A DNA stretch of 60,302 nucleotides from STC-54 sp964504665 (GTDB lineage: Bacteria > Patescibacteriota > Microgenomatia > Daviesbacterales > UBA10151), in the NCBI GenBank assembly GCA_964504665.1, contig CAZDEH010000005.1:1-60302 (forward strand), read 5' to 3'. The notes under the pieces were generated by a model. The model was not told where the DNA came from. It saw only the letters and a program-made list of their open reading frames with translations, and searched no databases. Positions 49,823-57,902 of this stretch are shown in pieces. The stretch's first letter is position 1, and each line of letters starts with the position of its first letter. The position numbers and the translations under genes were made by a program.

Positions 49823-50563
49823 TTATCTAATCTCGTAGCTTAAAGTAACATTAATTTTAATTTCCGATGAACCCGGTTCAACTTGAGTAGGAGAAGCAAT
49901 TTTTGCATCTAACTGTACCCCGTTGGTATAGAGGGGTTTTGGATATGCATTAAAATCCTCCTGATAATTAACCATTCTACCTAAAGAAAATCCGGCTATT
50001 TTGGCAGCGGACTGGGCTTTCTGTTTAGCATCTGCTACTGCTTTTTGCCTGGCTTCATTTTCTGCTTTGCTTTTATCATCAACATCAAATTGAATATTAC
50101 TAACCTGGTTAGCTCCACTACCCGTAGCAGCATCAATCACCTCATTGACCTTATCTATATTTCTTACTTTGATTGTTAAGGTGGCATTTGCCCGATACCC
50201 GATAATTTTTTGAACATTTTCTTTATAATCATAAGTTGGATAAATACTGTAATTAATAGTTTTTACATCTTTTTCCTCCACCCCTAAAGCTTTGACTGAT
50301 GAGGCAATTTTACTGGCAACAGTGTTGATTTGTTCCTTCGTAGCTTTGACAGTAGGGGCAGAACTTTCAATTCCAGCATTAATAGTAGCTATATCCGGTT
50401 TAATAAGAACAGTTCCTTCACCGGTGACATTAAAAGTATCAGTTTTATTAGTGTTAATGTTATTAATTTGGAAGGGGATAGGACCAACTATTTTAGTATA
50501 GATAAAAAGCAGCAAGAAAAAAGAAGTTAGGGTTACAATAATAACAGCCAAAGTGTTTTTCAT
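49823..50563 (-). CDS. SIMPL-domain (DUF541) lipoprotein-like or anchored protein
   Basis: A 246-residue protein anchored by an N-terminal helix (LAVIIVTLTSFFLLLFIYTKIVG). The SIMPL domain follows: DTFNVTGEGTVLIKPDIATINAGIE, YPTYDYKENVQKIIGYRANATLTIKVRNIDKVNEVID and KAENEARQKAVADAKQKAQSAAKIAGF, then a C-terminal strand IKINVTLSYEI. Family members form large periplasmic or surface rings of unclear function. The start at 50563 is chosen because the frame upstream is not like the family and TATAAT lies six bases before this ATG. Confidence 0.88.
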   Translation of the reverse strand: MKNTLAVIIVTLTSFFLLLFIYTKIVGPIPFQINNINTNKTDTFNVTGEGTVLIKPDIATINAGIESSAPTVKATKEQINTVASKIASSVKALGVEEKDVKTINYSIYPTYDYKENVQKIIGYRANATLTIKVRNIDKVNEVIDAATGSGANQVSNIQFDVDDKSKAENEARQKAVADAKQKAQSAAKIAGFSLGRMVNYQEDFNAYPKPLYTNGVQLDAKIASPTQVEPGSSEIKINVTLSYEIR

Positions 50564-50631
50564 ATTATGATTATAACATTTTCTGTCGACAAAGTTTTGT
50601 GGTTTAATTGTATTAATAGGGGGTGAGAAAA

Positions 50632-50898
50632 ATGAAGTTAGACCAAAATAAAACAGCTCTAAGTCTTGGAGTATTTGCGGGCTTAATGCATGCTGTATGG
50701 GCAGCGATTGTTTGGTTGGGGCTTGCTCAAACATGGATGGATTGGATTTACGGTTTACATTTCCTAAATAATCCCTTCAATGTTTTGAGTTTTGATCTGG
50801 TGACAGCGGTGATATTAATCGTGGTCACGTTTGTTACAGGGTATCTAATGGGTTGGTTTTTTGCTTATATTTGGAATATGTTATTAAGCAAAAAATAA
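50632..50898 (+). CDS. Small two-helix membrane protein
   Basis: An 88-residue protein with helices at about residues 10-32 and 53-82 and the signature MHAVWAAIVWLGLAQTWMDWIYGLHFL. A good ribosome-binding site (GGGGGTGAG) precedes the ATG at 50632. It resembles small conserved membrane proteins of candidate-phylum genomes; I cannot name a family. The gene is divergent from the SIMPL gene. Confidence 0.7.
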   Translation: MKLDQNKTALSLGVFAGLMHAVWAAIVWLGLAQTWMDWIYGLHFLNNPFNVLSFDLVTAVILIVVTFVTGYLMGWFFAYIWNMLLSKK

Positions 50899-50907
50899 AA
50901 GGAAGGC

Positions 50908-51666
50908 TTACCTGCCGTAACTTCTTCTTTTTTGAGGATCTTTTAGAAAATCATAGGCTGTATTGACAGCTTTCATAGCTTCGGTATTGCCACCGGTATC
51001 TGGGTGGTGAACTAGAGAATAAGCACGGTGTAGGGATGTTAATAATTTTTCTAATTTATCAGGTGATAAAGTTTTTATTAGCCTGGGATCAAGTCCTAAA
51101 GCTTTGCAGTATCCCTTAGGATCTAATAGATCTCGAGTTTCAGCTGGAGCTGTTGCAGGTGGACGATTTCTTAATCGTGCATTTTCAGCTTTTAACATAG
51201 TGTTGTGTAATTCTAATGTTGGTATTCTTACTCTGGCTTCATTCAAAGCTTCTGCTTGCTTTTCGACTATTGCTTCTACCAGTTTAAGATTTGAGGATAT
51301 TTTATCAAGAGCTTTTTTTATAAGATCCCGTTCAGTTGTCAAAGCTTTATTTCCAGCAGCTAATCGACGGTTTTTTTCTACTAACTCATCTTTTTCTTTC
51401 TGTAGTCTTTCTATCTGATTGTCAGGAGTAGCAGAAGGAATAGACTGTTCTTTTATATCAACATCAGGTAGCCTTATTTTTCTTAATGAATTTTCTGAAT
51501 AGAAGAGGGAGGAGATGGGAATTTTGGTTCTTCGTGAACTTGTTACCTCATTAAGTGCAGAATGATATAAGGCATCACTTATTGAGTGATCGTTTATGAT
51601 AGGGATAGTCTCTCTTAATTGATCAGATTGAGGTTTTTCACCAGGTTTTCCATTATCTCTATCCAT
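50908..51666 (-). CDS. Coiled-coil protein with C-terminal J-domain
   Basis: A 252-residue soluble protein. Residues 1-90 are low complexity. About 85-165 form a coiled coil (IERLQKEKDELVEKNRRLAAGNKAL and following heptads). Residues about 182-252 are a J-domain: YCKALGLDPRLIKTLSPDKLEKLL, then HRAYSLVHHPDTGGNTEAMKAVNTAYDFL with the HPD motif. It should stimulate DnaK on a particular client or site. It lacks the Gly/Phe and zinc regions of DnaJ itself, so it is not the general co-chaperone. Confidence 0.85.
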   Translation of the reverse strand: MDRDNGKPGEKPQSDQLRETIPIINDHSISDALYHSALNEVTSSRRTKIPISSLFYSENSLRKIRLPDVDIKEQSIPSATPDNQIERLQKEKDELVEKNRRLAAGNKALTTERDLIKKALDKISSNLKLVEAIVEKQAEALNEARVRIPTLELHNTMLKAENARLRNRPPATAPAETRDLLDPKGYCKALGLDPRLIKTLSPDKLEKLLTSLHRAYSLVHHPDTGGNTEAMKAVNTAYDFLKDPQKRRSYGR

Positions 51667-51672
51667 GTTAAT

Positions 51673-51702
51673 AGTATACTATAAAATGTGGTCATGTGTC
51701 AA
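51673..51702 (-). promoter_or_regulatory. Promoter of the J-domain gene
   Basis: On the minus strand: TTGACA (51697-51702), 18 bp, TATACT (51673-51678), then six bases before the ATG at 51666. It predicts a leaderless transcript. Confidence 0.65.
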
Positions 51703-51897
51703 ACTATAGGGTTATTTCTGACTTGGTCGGAGGAGAAAAAATTTAGCTTTCCAAACCCGGTTTGTAGCCTCGCATATAAGTTTCAGTCGACCTTTATCGA
51801 AAAATCCGAACTTGCTTTAAGTCGCTTAGAAGACAACAAAACACCCTAGTTTAATCTTTTTGTTTTATGAAGATCAGAATGGTAGAATACAACTCTA

Positions 51898-51969
51898 CGG
51901 GGTGTAGGTCATCGGTAGACCGCCGCGATGGGGTCGCGGATGTAGCAAGTTCAATTCTTGTCACCCCGA
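51898..51969 (+). tRNA. tRNA-Pro (anticodon GGG)
   Basis: The acceptor arm CGGGGTG pairs with CACCCCG, followed by discriminator A. The D-arm is GTCATCGGTAGAC, the anticodon stem CCGCG/CGCGG holds loop ATGGGGT with anticodon GGG, and the T-arm is GCAAG-TTCAATT-CTTGT. The C1-G72 start with A73 is the hallmark of bacterial tRNA-Pro. The 3' CCA is not encoded (CTG follows). It is upstream of a homing-endonuclease-like gene. Confidence 0.93.
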
Positions 51970-52008
51970 CTGTTGACATTTGGGTTAATTTCGGGTAATA
52001 CTGAATTA

Positions 52009-52926
52009 ATGTCATTTAGTTTTGTAACCTGCTCATACTGCAAAAAAATCTACCTAAAAGACAAGAGATACATTAACGAGAATATAAAACTTGGAAATAA
52101 CTTCTACTGTTCCTCCAAATGTCAGTATTCTTTTAAAAATAAAAAGAAAGAATTTATTTGTGAGAATTTAAGCTGCAATAAAAAATTTAAAAGACAACCC
52201 AGCGATATATCACTTCATAATTATTGTTCCAGATCTTGTGCAATAGCTATAAATAACGTGAAATTTCCTAAAAAGATAGCAATGACCCGGAAATGTGTTT
52301 CTTGCGACAAAACCTTATTGATTTACAGAAAATATTGTTCCGTTGAATGTAAGTCTAATGCCTTAACAATCGGGAGACAAGAGGTAATTGATTGTATTAG
52401 GAAATTTTATCAGGAGTATAAACGTATTCCTGTTAAGCTGGAGATGTGGGGAATTTATAAACCAGCTAGAAAATATTTTGGAACATGGAATAAAGCAATC
52501 GAAGTTGCAGGATTTAGACCTAACCCTGTGATGTTTGCCAGAAAACAAGTAGCTAAGGATGGGCATATTTGTGATTCTTTAGCAGAAAAGATAGTAGATG
52601 ATTATTTCTATGAAAAAGGAATAAATCACGAAAGGAATATTCCTTATCCGGAAGGTGGATACACTGCAGATTTTAAAATTGGAAATAATTTAATTGAGTA
52701 TTTTGGTTTGGTAGGAAATCATAAAAGATATGATGAATTAAGAACTACCAAAAAGAGGATAATAAAAAAGCATAAGATAAATTTGATAGAAATTTATCCA
52801 AAAGATTTATATTCGAAAGATGGTTTAGAAAAATTTTTAACTAAAAATATTAGTGGTATTTTAACATTTATTTTGGGTATAATTCCATTTAATGATAGTT
52901 GCTGTGGGTTCTTTAAATCCTACTAA
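52009..52926 (+). CDS. Homing-endonuclease-like protein with zinc ribbons and PD-(D/E)xK nuclease domain
   Basis: A 305-residue protein. The first 120 residues hold several cysteine pairs (CSYCKK, YCSSKCQYSF, CENLSCNKKF, CVSCDK, YCSVECKS), likely zinc ribbons. A DNA-binding repeat follows (RQEVIDCIRKFYQEYKRIPVKLEMWGI plus YFGTWNKAIEVAGFRPNP), like the repeats of homing endonucleases. The C-terminal nuclease has DSLAEKIVDDYFYEKGINHERN, GGYTADFKIGNNLIEYFGL and ISGILTF; E, D and E-x-F positions resemble the EDxHD/Vsr-like family. It lies 39 bases after tRNA-Pro and overlaps yjjX by 35 bases. Confidence 0.7.
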   Translation: MSFSFVTCSYCKKIYLKDKRYINENIKLGNNFYCSSKCQYSFKNKKKEFICENLSCNKKFKRQPSDISLHNYCSRSCAIAINNVKFPKKIAMTRKCVSCDKTLLIYRKYCSVECKSNALTIGRQEVIDCIRKFYQEYKRIPVKLEMWGIYKPARKYFGTWNKAIEVAGFRPNPVMFARKQVAKDGHICDSLAEKIVDDYFYEKGINHERNIPYPEGGYTADFKIGNNLIEYFGLVGNHKRYDELRTTKKRIIKKHKINLIEIYPKDLYSKDGLEKFLTKNISGILTFILGIIPFNDSCCGFFKSY

Positions 52927-53413
52927 GATAGATCCTGTTTCTGAAATTTTTTCTCATCATTTTAAGAATGTAAAAATAAAAGGTGTTTCTGTTCCATCCG
53001 GTGTTGCAGACCAACCGCTCCGTGATGATGAGATGTATGAAGGAGCATTAAATAGAGCGACGCAAGCTCTTAAAAAAGTAAAAGGCGCAAAATATGGGGT
53101 GGGTATTGAAGGGGGACTACATCAACATAGTTATGGGTGGCTTGAAAGATCTTTGGTTGTAATTGTTGATAAAAAAGGAGCAGTTGGAGTCGGAGCATCA
53201 GGTGGATTAGTCCTACCAGATATTGTAATTGAAAAAATACAACAAGGTCAGAATCTAGAACAAGCAATTGATGAACTTTTTGGTACTCACAAAATTGGAC
53301 AAGGGATTGGGATGTTTGGCATATTTACCAAGGGAGTAGTTACAAGAACAGAAGGAGTAAAACACGGAGTGGCTTTTGCCCTGGTCCGTTTTCTCCACGA
53401 GTCTTTGTATTAA
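52892..53413 (+). CDS. yjjX: Inosine/xanthosine triphosphatase (YjjX family)
   Basis: A 173-residue house-cleaning NTPase that hydrolyses ITP and XTP. It has IVAVGSLNPTKIDPVSEIF at the start, GVSVPSGVADQPLRDDEMYEGALNRA, YGVGIEGGLHQ and KIGQGIGMFGIFTKGVVTRTEGVKHGVAFAL. Length is normal. The start overlaps the preceding nuclease gene by 35 bases, suggesting translational coupling or that the nuclease was inserted tightly. Confidence 0.92.
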   Translation: MIVAVGSLNPTKIDPVSEIFSHHFKNVKIKGVSVPSGVADQPLRDDEMYEGALNRATQALKKVKGAKYGVGIEGGLHQHSYGWLERSLVVIVDKKGAVGVGASGGLVLPDIVIEKIQQGQNLEQAIDELFGTHKIGQGIGMFGIFTKGVVTRTEGVKHGVAFALVRFLHESLY

Positions 53414-53441
53414 AGATTACTGGTATAGTAAAATATCATTG

Positions 53442-54217
53442 ATGATTTTAGTAAGTTTAAATATTTGGGGTGGGGTATTGTATCAGCCGCTTATAAAATT
53501 TATCAAGGATTACTCTGATAAAGTAGATATTTTTTGTTTTCAGGAAGTTTTCTCTACTAACTCAGAAATTATTCAAAGCCATAATATCCGGGCAAATATA
53601 TATCAGGAAATTGAAAAAAATTATCTGATTTTAATAGTTATTTTTCGCCACAAATTAAAGAAAGGGATTTTATTGGTCCCGTTGATTTTAATTTAGAAAT
53701 GGGCTTGGCTATTTTTGCAAGAAAGTCTCTCAAGGTAACTGCTAAAGGAGATATTTTTATTTGGAGAAAGAGGTTTGATAAAATGGACAAAAGATTTAAT
53801 ACGCCAAGCAATATTCAATATCTTTCTTTTAATATAGATGGAAAAGAGTTTTTAATCTGTAATTTTCATGGTAAGTGGTCTCCTGGATCTAAGTTAGATA
53901 CTAAGCAGAGAATTAGACAATCTTACCTGATAAAACAGTTCTTGAAAAGCAAAAAAAGTCCGGTTATTCTATGCGGAGATTTTAATTTAATGCCGGAGAC
54001 AAAAAGCGTTGCCATACTTGAAAAGGGGATGAATAATTTAATTAAAGAATATAAAATTATTTCTACCAGAAGTAAGATTAGTTTAAAACAACACTCAGAT
54101 AACCCTCAGTATTTTGCAGACTATATTTTTGTAACACCGGATATAAAAGTAGATGATTTTAAAGTAATTAGTACAGAAATTTCAGACCATCTGCCCTTAT
54201 TGCTAGAATTTTCTTAA
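53442..54217 (+). pseudogene. Endonuclease/exonuclease/phosphatase family protein, frameshifted
   Basis: An EEP-fold hydrolase read in two frames. The first frame has LVSLNIWGG and VDIFCFQEVFS, with the catalytic glutamate. It loses the fold at a run of seven A (53614-53620). The second frame goes on DFNSYFSPQIKER, FNLEMGLAIFARKS, ICNFHGKWSPG, CGDFNLMPE and SDHLPLLLEFS, with the D-x-N and S-D-H active-site motifs. One additional A at the homopolymer restores the fold. The family hydrolyses nucleic acid or phospholipid bonds. The gene may be a sequencing artefact, a slippage site or a recent pseudogene. Confidence 0.88.
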
Positions 54218-54284
54218 CTATTCTCTACTCTTTGATGTAATTTTTATGTATCCATACATCCAAACATGAACTAAAAATGATATC

Positions 54285-54312
54285 TTGACAGGGGTTCGGG
54301 TTTTGTTAAGAT
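54285..54312 (+). promoter_or_regulatory. Promoter of recA
   Basis: TTGACA (54285-54290), 16 bp, TAAGAT (54307-54312), then six bases and the ATG at 54319. No LexA-type box is seen in the 100 bp upstream. It predicts a leaderless recA mRNA. Confidence 0.7.
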
Positions 54313-54318
54313 AGATTT

Positions 54319-55383
54319 ATGCCAGATAATGTTGACGCTAAAAAATCAGCTATTTTAACTGCTATGGCGCAAATCCAAAAGGCCTATGGGAGCGGATCAA
54401 TCATGAGACTTGGTGAACGGGCCGAAAAAATGACTACGGAAGTTATCTCTACCGGTTCTGTTGCACTGGATTTGGCTTTAGGAATCGGTGGTTTGCCTAA
54501 AGGTAGGATTATTGAAATCTACGGGCCGGAAGCTTCCGGGAAAACTACAATTTGTTTACATGTTATTGCTGAGGCTCAAAAAAAAGGTGGTACAGCTGCT
54601 TTTATAGATGCTGAACATGCACTCGATCCACAAAGAGCACAAAGATTGGGGGTAAATCTTGACGATTTGCTAATTTCTCAACCGGATACCGGTGAACAAG
54701 CCCTAGAAATTTCCGAAACTTTAATCCGTTCAGGCGGCATTGATGTGATTGTGATTGATTCTGTGGCAGCTTTGGTGCCAAAAGCAGAAATTGAAGGAGA
54801 AATGGGTGACTCCATGATGGGTATGCAAGCAAGATTGATGTCACAGGCTCTTCGTAAACTGACCGGGGCAATTTCTAACACCAATACTATTTGTATTTTT
54901 ACTAATCAGTTAAGACAAAAAATAGGAGTAATGTTTGGTAATCCCGAAACTACCACCGGAGGGTTAGCTTTGAAATTTTATTCTTCAGTTAGGTTAGATA
55001 TTAGGAAAATTGAAAATATTAAACAAGGCGATCTGGTAGTTGGGTCACGTCACCGTGTTAAAGTGGTAAAAAATAAAATGGCTCCCCCATTTAGGATTGC
55101 TGAGTTTGATATGGATAATAACGGCATCTCTCATGAAGGAGAACTTCTGGATGTAGGAGTAGAGCTCGGAATTTTAACCAAATCAGGAGCTTTTATTAAA
55201 TGGGGTGAGCAAATGTTAGGACAAGGCAGACAAGCAGCAATTATTACTCTAAGAGAAGATAAAAAAATGGCTGAAAAACTGGATAAAGATATTAGAGAGG
55301 CATGGCTTAAACAGTCTTCCGGTAAAGAGCTTGTAGTCGGAAAAGAAGAAGATGAAGACAGTGGTGCTGAAGAAAAGGTGTAA
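54319..55383 (+). CDS. recA: Recombinase RecA
   Basis: Strand-exchange ATPase for homologous recombination. At 354 residues it is full length. Walker A GPEASGKTT is at residues 73-81, Walker B IVIDSVAALVPKAEIEGEMGD at about 145-165, and the DNA-binding loops include NQLRQKIGVMFGNPETTTGGLALKFYSSVRLDIR. The C-terminus is acidic (KEEDEDSGAEEKV). The recX gene follows by two bases. Confidence 0.98.
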   Translation: MPDNVDAKKSAILTAMAQIQKAYGSGSIMRLGERAEKMTTEVISTGSVALDLALGIGGLPKGRIIEIYGPEASGKTTICLHVIAEAQKKGGTAAFIDAEHALDPQRAQRLGVNLDDLLISQPDTGEQALEISETLIRSGGIDVIVIDSVAALVPKAEIEGEMGDSMMGMQARLMSQALRKLTGAISNTNTICIFTNQLRQKIGVMFGNPETTTGGLALKFYSSVRLDIRKIENIKQGDLVVGSRHRVKVVKNKMAPPFRIAEFDMDNNGISHEGELLDVGVELGILTKSGAFIKWGEQMLGQGRQAAIITLREDKKMAEKLDKDIREAWLKQSSGKELVVGKEEDEDSGAEEKV

Positions 55384-55385
55384 TA

Positions 55386-56114
55386 TTGACTATTACCGCC
55401 GTCGAGCCTCAGAAGAAAAATCCGAAACGTTTTAATATTTTTTTAGATGGTAAATTTGCTTTTGGAGCAGATGAAGATTTGGTGGTAAGCCAAAGATTAA
55501 CTACTGGCAAAATAATCAAGCAAGAAGACTTAGATAAATTAGTATTTGAGGCGAGTGTAGGAAAATTAATGGAGCGGATGTATGGATTATTTTCCCTGCG
55601 TCAGCGTAGTGAAAAAGAAGTTAAAGATTATTTAAAAACTCTTTCTTTTAAAAGAAAGCTCAAAGATCAAGAAGAAATTTCTGAAATGGTAACTAGCCTT
55701 TTAATAGAAAGATTAAAACTAAAGGGATTAATTAACGATTTAGAATTTGCTAAAGCTTGGGTACAGTCACGAAGAAGGAGTAAGCAAAAAGGAATAAATG
55801 CTTTAAAGGCGGAGCTTTACCAAAAAGGAATTAGTAAAGAAATTATTGAGGAAGTCGTCAGCTCTCAGCCCGCTTCGCCGAATCGAGGCGAGCCGTCAGC
55901 TGTCAGTGAAGAAGAATTAGCTAGGAAAGCATTGGAGAAAAAAATGAAATCCTGGAGAAATTTAGAACATCAAAAGTTAAAACAAAAAGCTGTAGAATTT
56001 TTAATGCGAAAAGGATTTGATTATGGTTTGGCTAAAAGTGTAGTTGAAAAATTATTGGAAAAAAGATATACTACAAATAGTGAAATCGAGGAACAGTATG
56101 AAGATGATTTCTAA
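55386..56114 (+). CDS. recX: RecA modulator RecX
   Basis: A 242-residue RecX-like protein that limits RecA filaments. It starts with TTG. The three-helix repeats are visible: LMERMYGLFSLRQRSEKEVKDYL, LIERLKLKGLINDLEFAKAWVQSRRRSKQKG, and LKQKAVEFLMRKGFDYGLAKSVVE. At about residues 160-175 (SSQPASPNRGEPSAVSEEE) lies a linker encoded by heptad repeats and a GC-rich palindrome shared with rplD. The tail is acidic. Its position after recA confirms the call. Confidence 0.93.
   Translation: MTITAVEPQKKNPKRFNIFLDGKFAFGADEDLVVSQRLTTGKIIKQEDLDKLVFEASVGKLMERMYGLFSLRQRSEKEVKDYLKTLSFKRKLKDQEEISEMVTSLLIERLKLKGLINDLEFAKAWVQSRRRSKQKGINALKAELYQKGISKEIIEEVVSSQPASPNRGEPSAVSEEELARKALEKKMKSWRNLEHQKLKQKAVEFLMRKGFDYGLAKSVVEKLLEKRYTTNSEIEEQYEDDF
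55858..55908. repeat. Heptad-flanked hairpin inserted in recX
   Basis: CGTCAGC-type heptads on both sides of a palindrome (55869-55894) with arms CCCGCTTCG and CGAGGCGAGCC and centre CCGAAT. Without the centre it equals the reverse complement of the rplD element at 7473-7492. The heptads recall the rplQ tail repeat. Confidence 0.8.
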
Positions 56115-56206
56115 AAAGATTTCTTTCCAAATTAATCTTTTCCTGAAAGCCTATTAACTAGGTTCCATCTTCTATAGTTTTTTAATTTCTCAGAAAGTAG
56201 TTAATT

Positions 56207-57529
56207 ATGCAAAAGACATTTGGTTCGCAAAACGTAGGATTCAGCCACGCAACATCAGATATTGATGCAGAAGCTTTGGCGAAAAGGGAAGGAATCTTAG
56301 AAGAGCGTGAGCGGGTTTTAGCAGAAAAATTAAGATCTGTTGATGAAAAACTGGAACAACTTGAAAAAACACGCAAAGATTTGATTACTAAACTGGAGAA
56401 ATCTTCGGGTATGTCGGAAGATCAAGCCCAAAAAGTTCTCTTGGAGAACGTTGAAAAAGATTTAGCAACAGAAATTTCTAAAAAAGTTAAAGAAGCAGAG
56501 ATTGAAATAAAACTCCAAGCTGATGGAAAAGCTAGAACAATTCTTTCAGAAGCCATGCTTTCCGGTGTTACTGACTATGTTTCCGAATTTACTACCTCAC
56601 AGATTACACTTCCTGATGATGAAATGAAAGGAAGAATTATTGGCAAAGAAGGAAGAAATGTCAGAACTTTTGAACAAGTTACCGGTGTGGATGTGTTGAT
56701 GGATGATACCCCTGGGGTTTTAATAGTTTCTTCCTTTGATCCGGTAAGGCGTGAAATTGCTAGGGTGTCACTAGAAAGGTTAATTCAGGATGGAAGAATT
56801 CAGCCTCAAAGAATAGAAGAAATTGTTGCAAAAACTCGGGAAGATATTGAAAAAATCATGTTTCAAGCTGGGGAACAACTTGCCCATGAAGTTGGTGTTT
56901 ATAATTTGCAAAGAGAACTTGTTGAATATTTAGGTAGATTTAAATATAGATATTCTTATGGACAAAATATGTTGCAGCATACTTTGGAAGAAACCCGAAT
57001 TGGGGTTGCTTTAGCAAAAGAATTAGGAGCAAATGCCAATGTAGTAAGACTTGGATGTTTACTGCATGATATTGGTAAAGTTGTGTCAGAAGATGAAGGG
57101 ACTCATGTTGAAAAGGGAGTAGCTTTAGCCAAAAAATTTGGCATGCCAGATGAGGTAGTTGCCTGTATTGCAGAGCACCATGAGGATGTACCTTTTTCTT
57201 CTACAGAATCAATTATTTGTTATATCGCTGATGCAATTTCCGGTGCCAGACCCGGTGCCAGACGTGAAGATGTTGAAGGTTATATCAATAGAATTTCCGA
57301 TATCGAAAAAATTGCTATGTCTTATGAGGGAGTCGAGAAAGCTTTTGCCGTATCAGCTGGACGTGAGGTTAGAGTGATTGTCATCCCTGAAAAAATTTCA
57401 GATGATGAACTGCCAAAGCTCACACACGATATTGCTACTCAAATTGCCAAAGAGGTAATGGTACCAGGACAAGTTAAGGTGACTGCCATACGTGAGGTGA
57501 GAGCAATCGATTATTCAATTGCTTCTTAG
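56207..57529 (+). CDS. rny: Ribonuclease Y, soluble form
   Basis: An endoribonuclease starting RNA turnover. The KH domain has DEMKGRIIGKEGRNVRTFEQVTGVDVLMDDTP; the HD metal site is in GCLLHDIGKVV, followed by AEHHEDVPFSS, then a C-terminal IRVIVIPEKISDDEL-type domain. Length 440 is about 80 shorter than usual. The usual N-terminal membrane helix is missing: the protein starts with a charged coiled coil (AKREGILEERERVLAEKLR). An in-frame TAG directly upstream excludes a longer form. So it is probably cytosolic rather than membrane-bound. Confidence 0.95.
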   Translation: MQKTFGSQNVGFSHATSDIDAEALAKREGILEERERVLAEKLRSVDEKLEQLEKTRKDLITKLEKSSGMSEDQAQKVLLENVEKDLATEISKKVKEAEIEIKLQADGKARTILSEAMLSGVTDYVSEFTTSQITLPDDEMKGRIIGKEGRNVRTFEQVTGVDVLMDDTPGVLIVSSFDPVRREIARVSLERLIQDGRIQPQRIEEIVAKTREDIEKIMFQAGEQLAHEVGVYNLQRELVEYLGRFKYRYSYGQNMLQHTLEETRIGVALAKELGANANVVRLGCLLHDIGKVVSEDEGTHVEKGVALAKKFGMPDEVVACIAEHHEDVPFSSTESIICYIADAISGARPGARREDVEGYINRISDIEKIAMSYEGVEKAFAVSAGREVRVIVIPEKISDDELPKLTHDIATQIAKEVMVPGQVKVTAIREVRAIDYSIAS

Positions 57530-57532
57530 ATC

Positions 57533-57606
57533 TTTACATCCCGTACTTTTTCTGTTAAATTCAAGGTGTTATGACAAAGAATATTGATTAACCTTGCAGG
57601 TTAATC
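57533..57606 (+). promoter_or_regulatory. Promoter and leader hairpin of the HU gene
   Basis: TTTACA (57533-57538), 17 bp, TAAATT (57556-57561). The transcript leader contains a perfect hairpin GATTAACC-TTGCA-GGTTAATC (57586-57606), extended by AATAT/ATATT, before the ATG at 57630. It may control hup translation or bind HU. Confidence 0.6.
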
Positions 57607-57629
57607 ATATTTTCCGTCAATAAATATAT

Positions 57630-57902
57630 ATGACGAAAAATGAATTAATTGAAAAGGTGGCTAAAAAGTCACATCTAACAAAAAGAGCTGCTGCTGATGC
57701 AGTTAATTCTACCTTTGGACTTATCAAAGATTCTTTAACCCGGGGAGAAAAGGTAATTATTACCGGTTTTGGTACTTTCTTAATCAGATCCAGGGCAGCC
57801 AGACGTGGTCGAAATCCGCAAACAGGTGAGGTGATTCAAATCCCTCAGAAAAAAACCCCAGGTTTTACCGCAGGTAAAACTATCAAACGCTTAATTAAAT
57901 AA
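57630..57902 (+). CDS. hup: DNA-binding protein HU
   Basis: A 90-residue histone-like protein that bends and compacts DNA. It starts MTKNELIEKVAKKSHLTKRAAADAVNSTF, has GEKVIITGFGTFLIRSRAARRGRNPQTGEVI with the beta-ribbon arms, and ends KKTPGFTAGKTIKRLIK. Length is normal. The kinase-like gene begins one base after its stop. Confidence 0.97.
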   Translation: MTKNELIEKVAKKSHLTKRAAADAVNSTFGLIKDSLTRGEKVIITGFGTFLIRSRAARRGRNPQTGEVIQIPQKKTPGFTAGKTIKRLIK

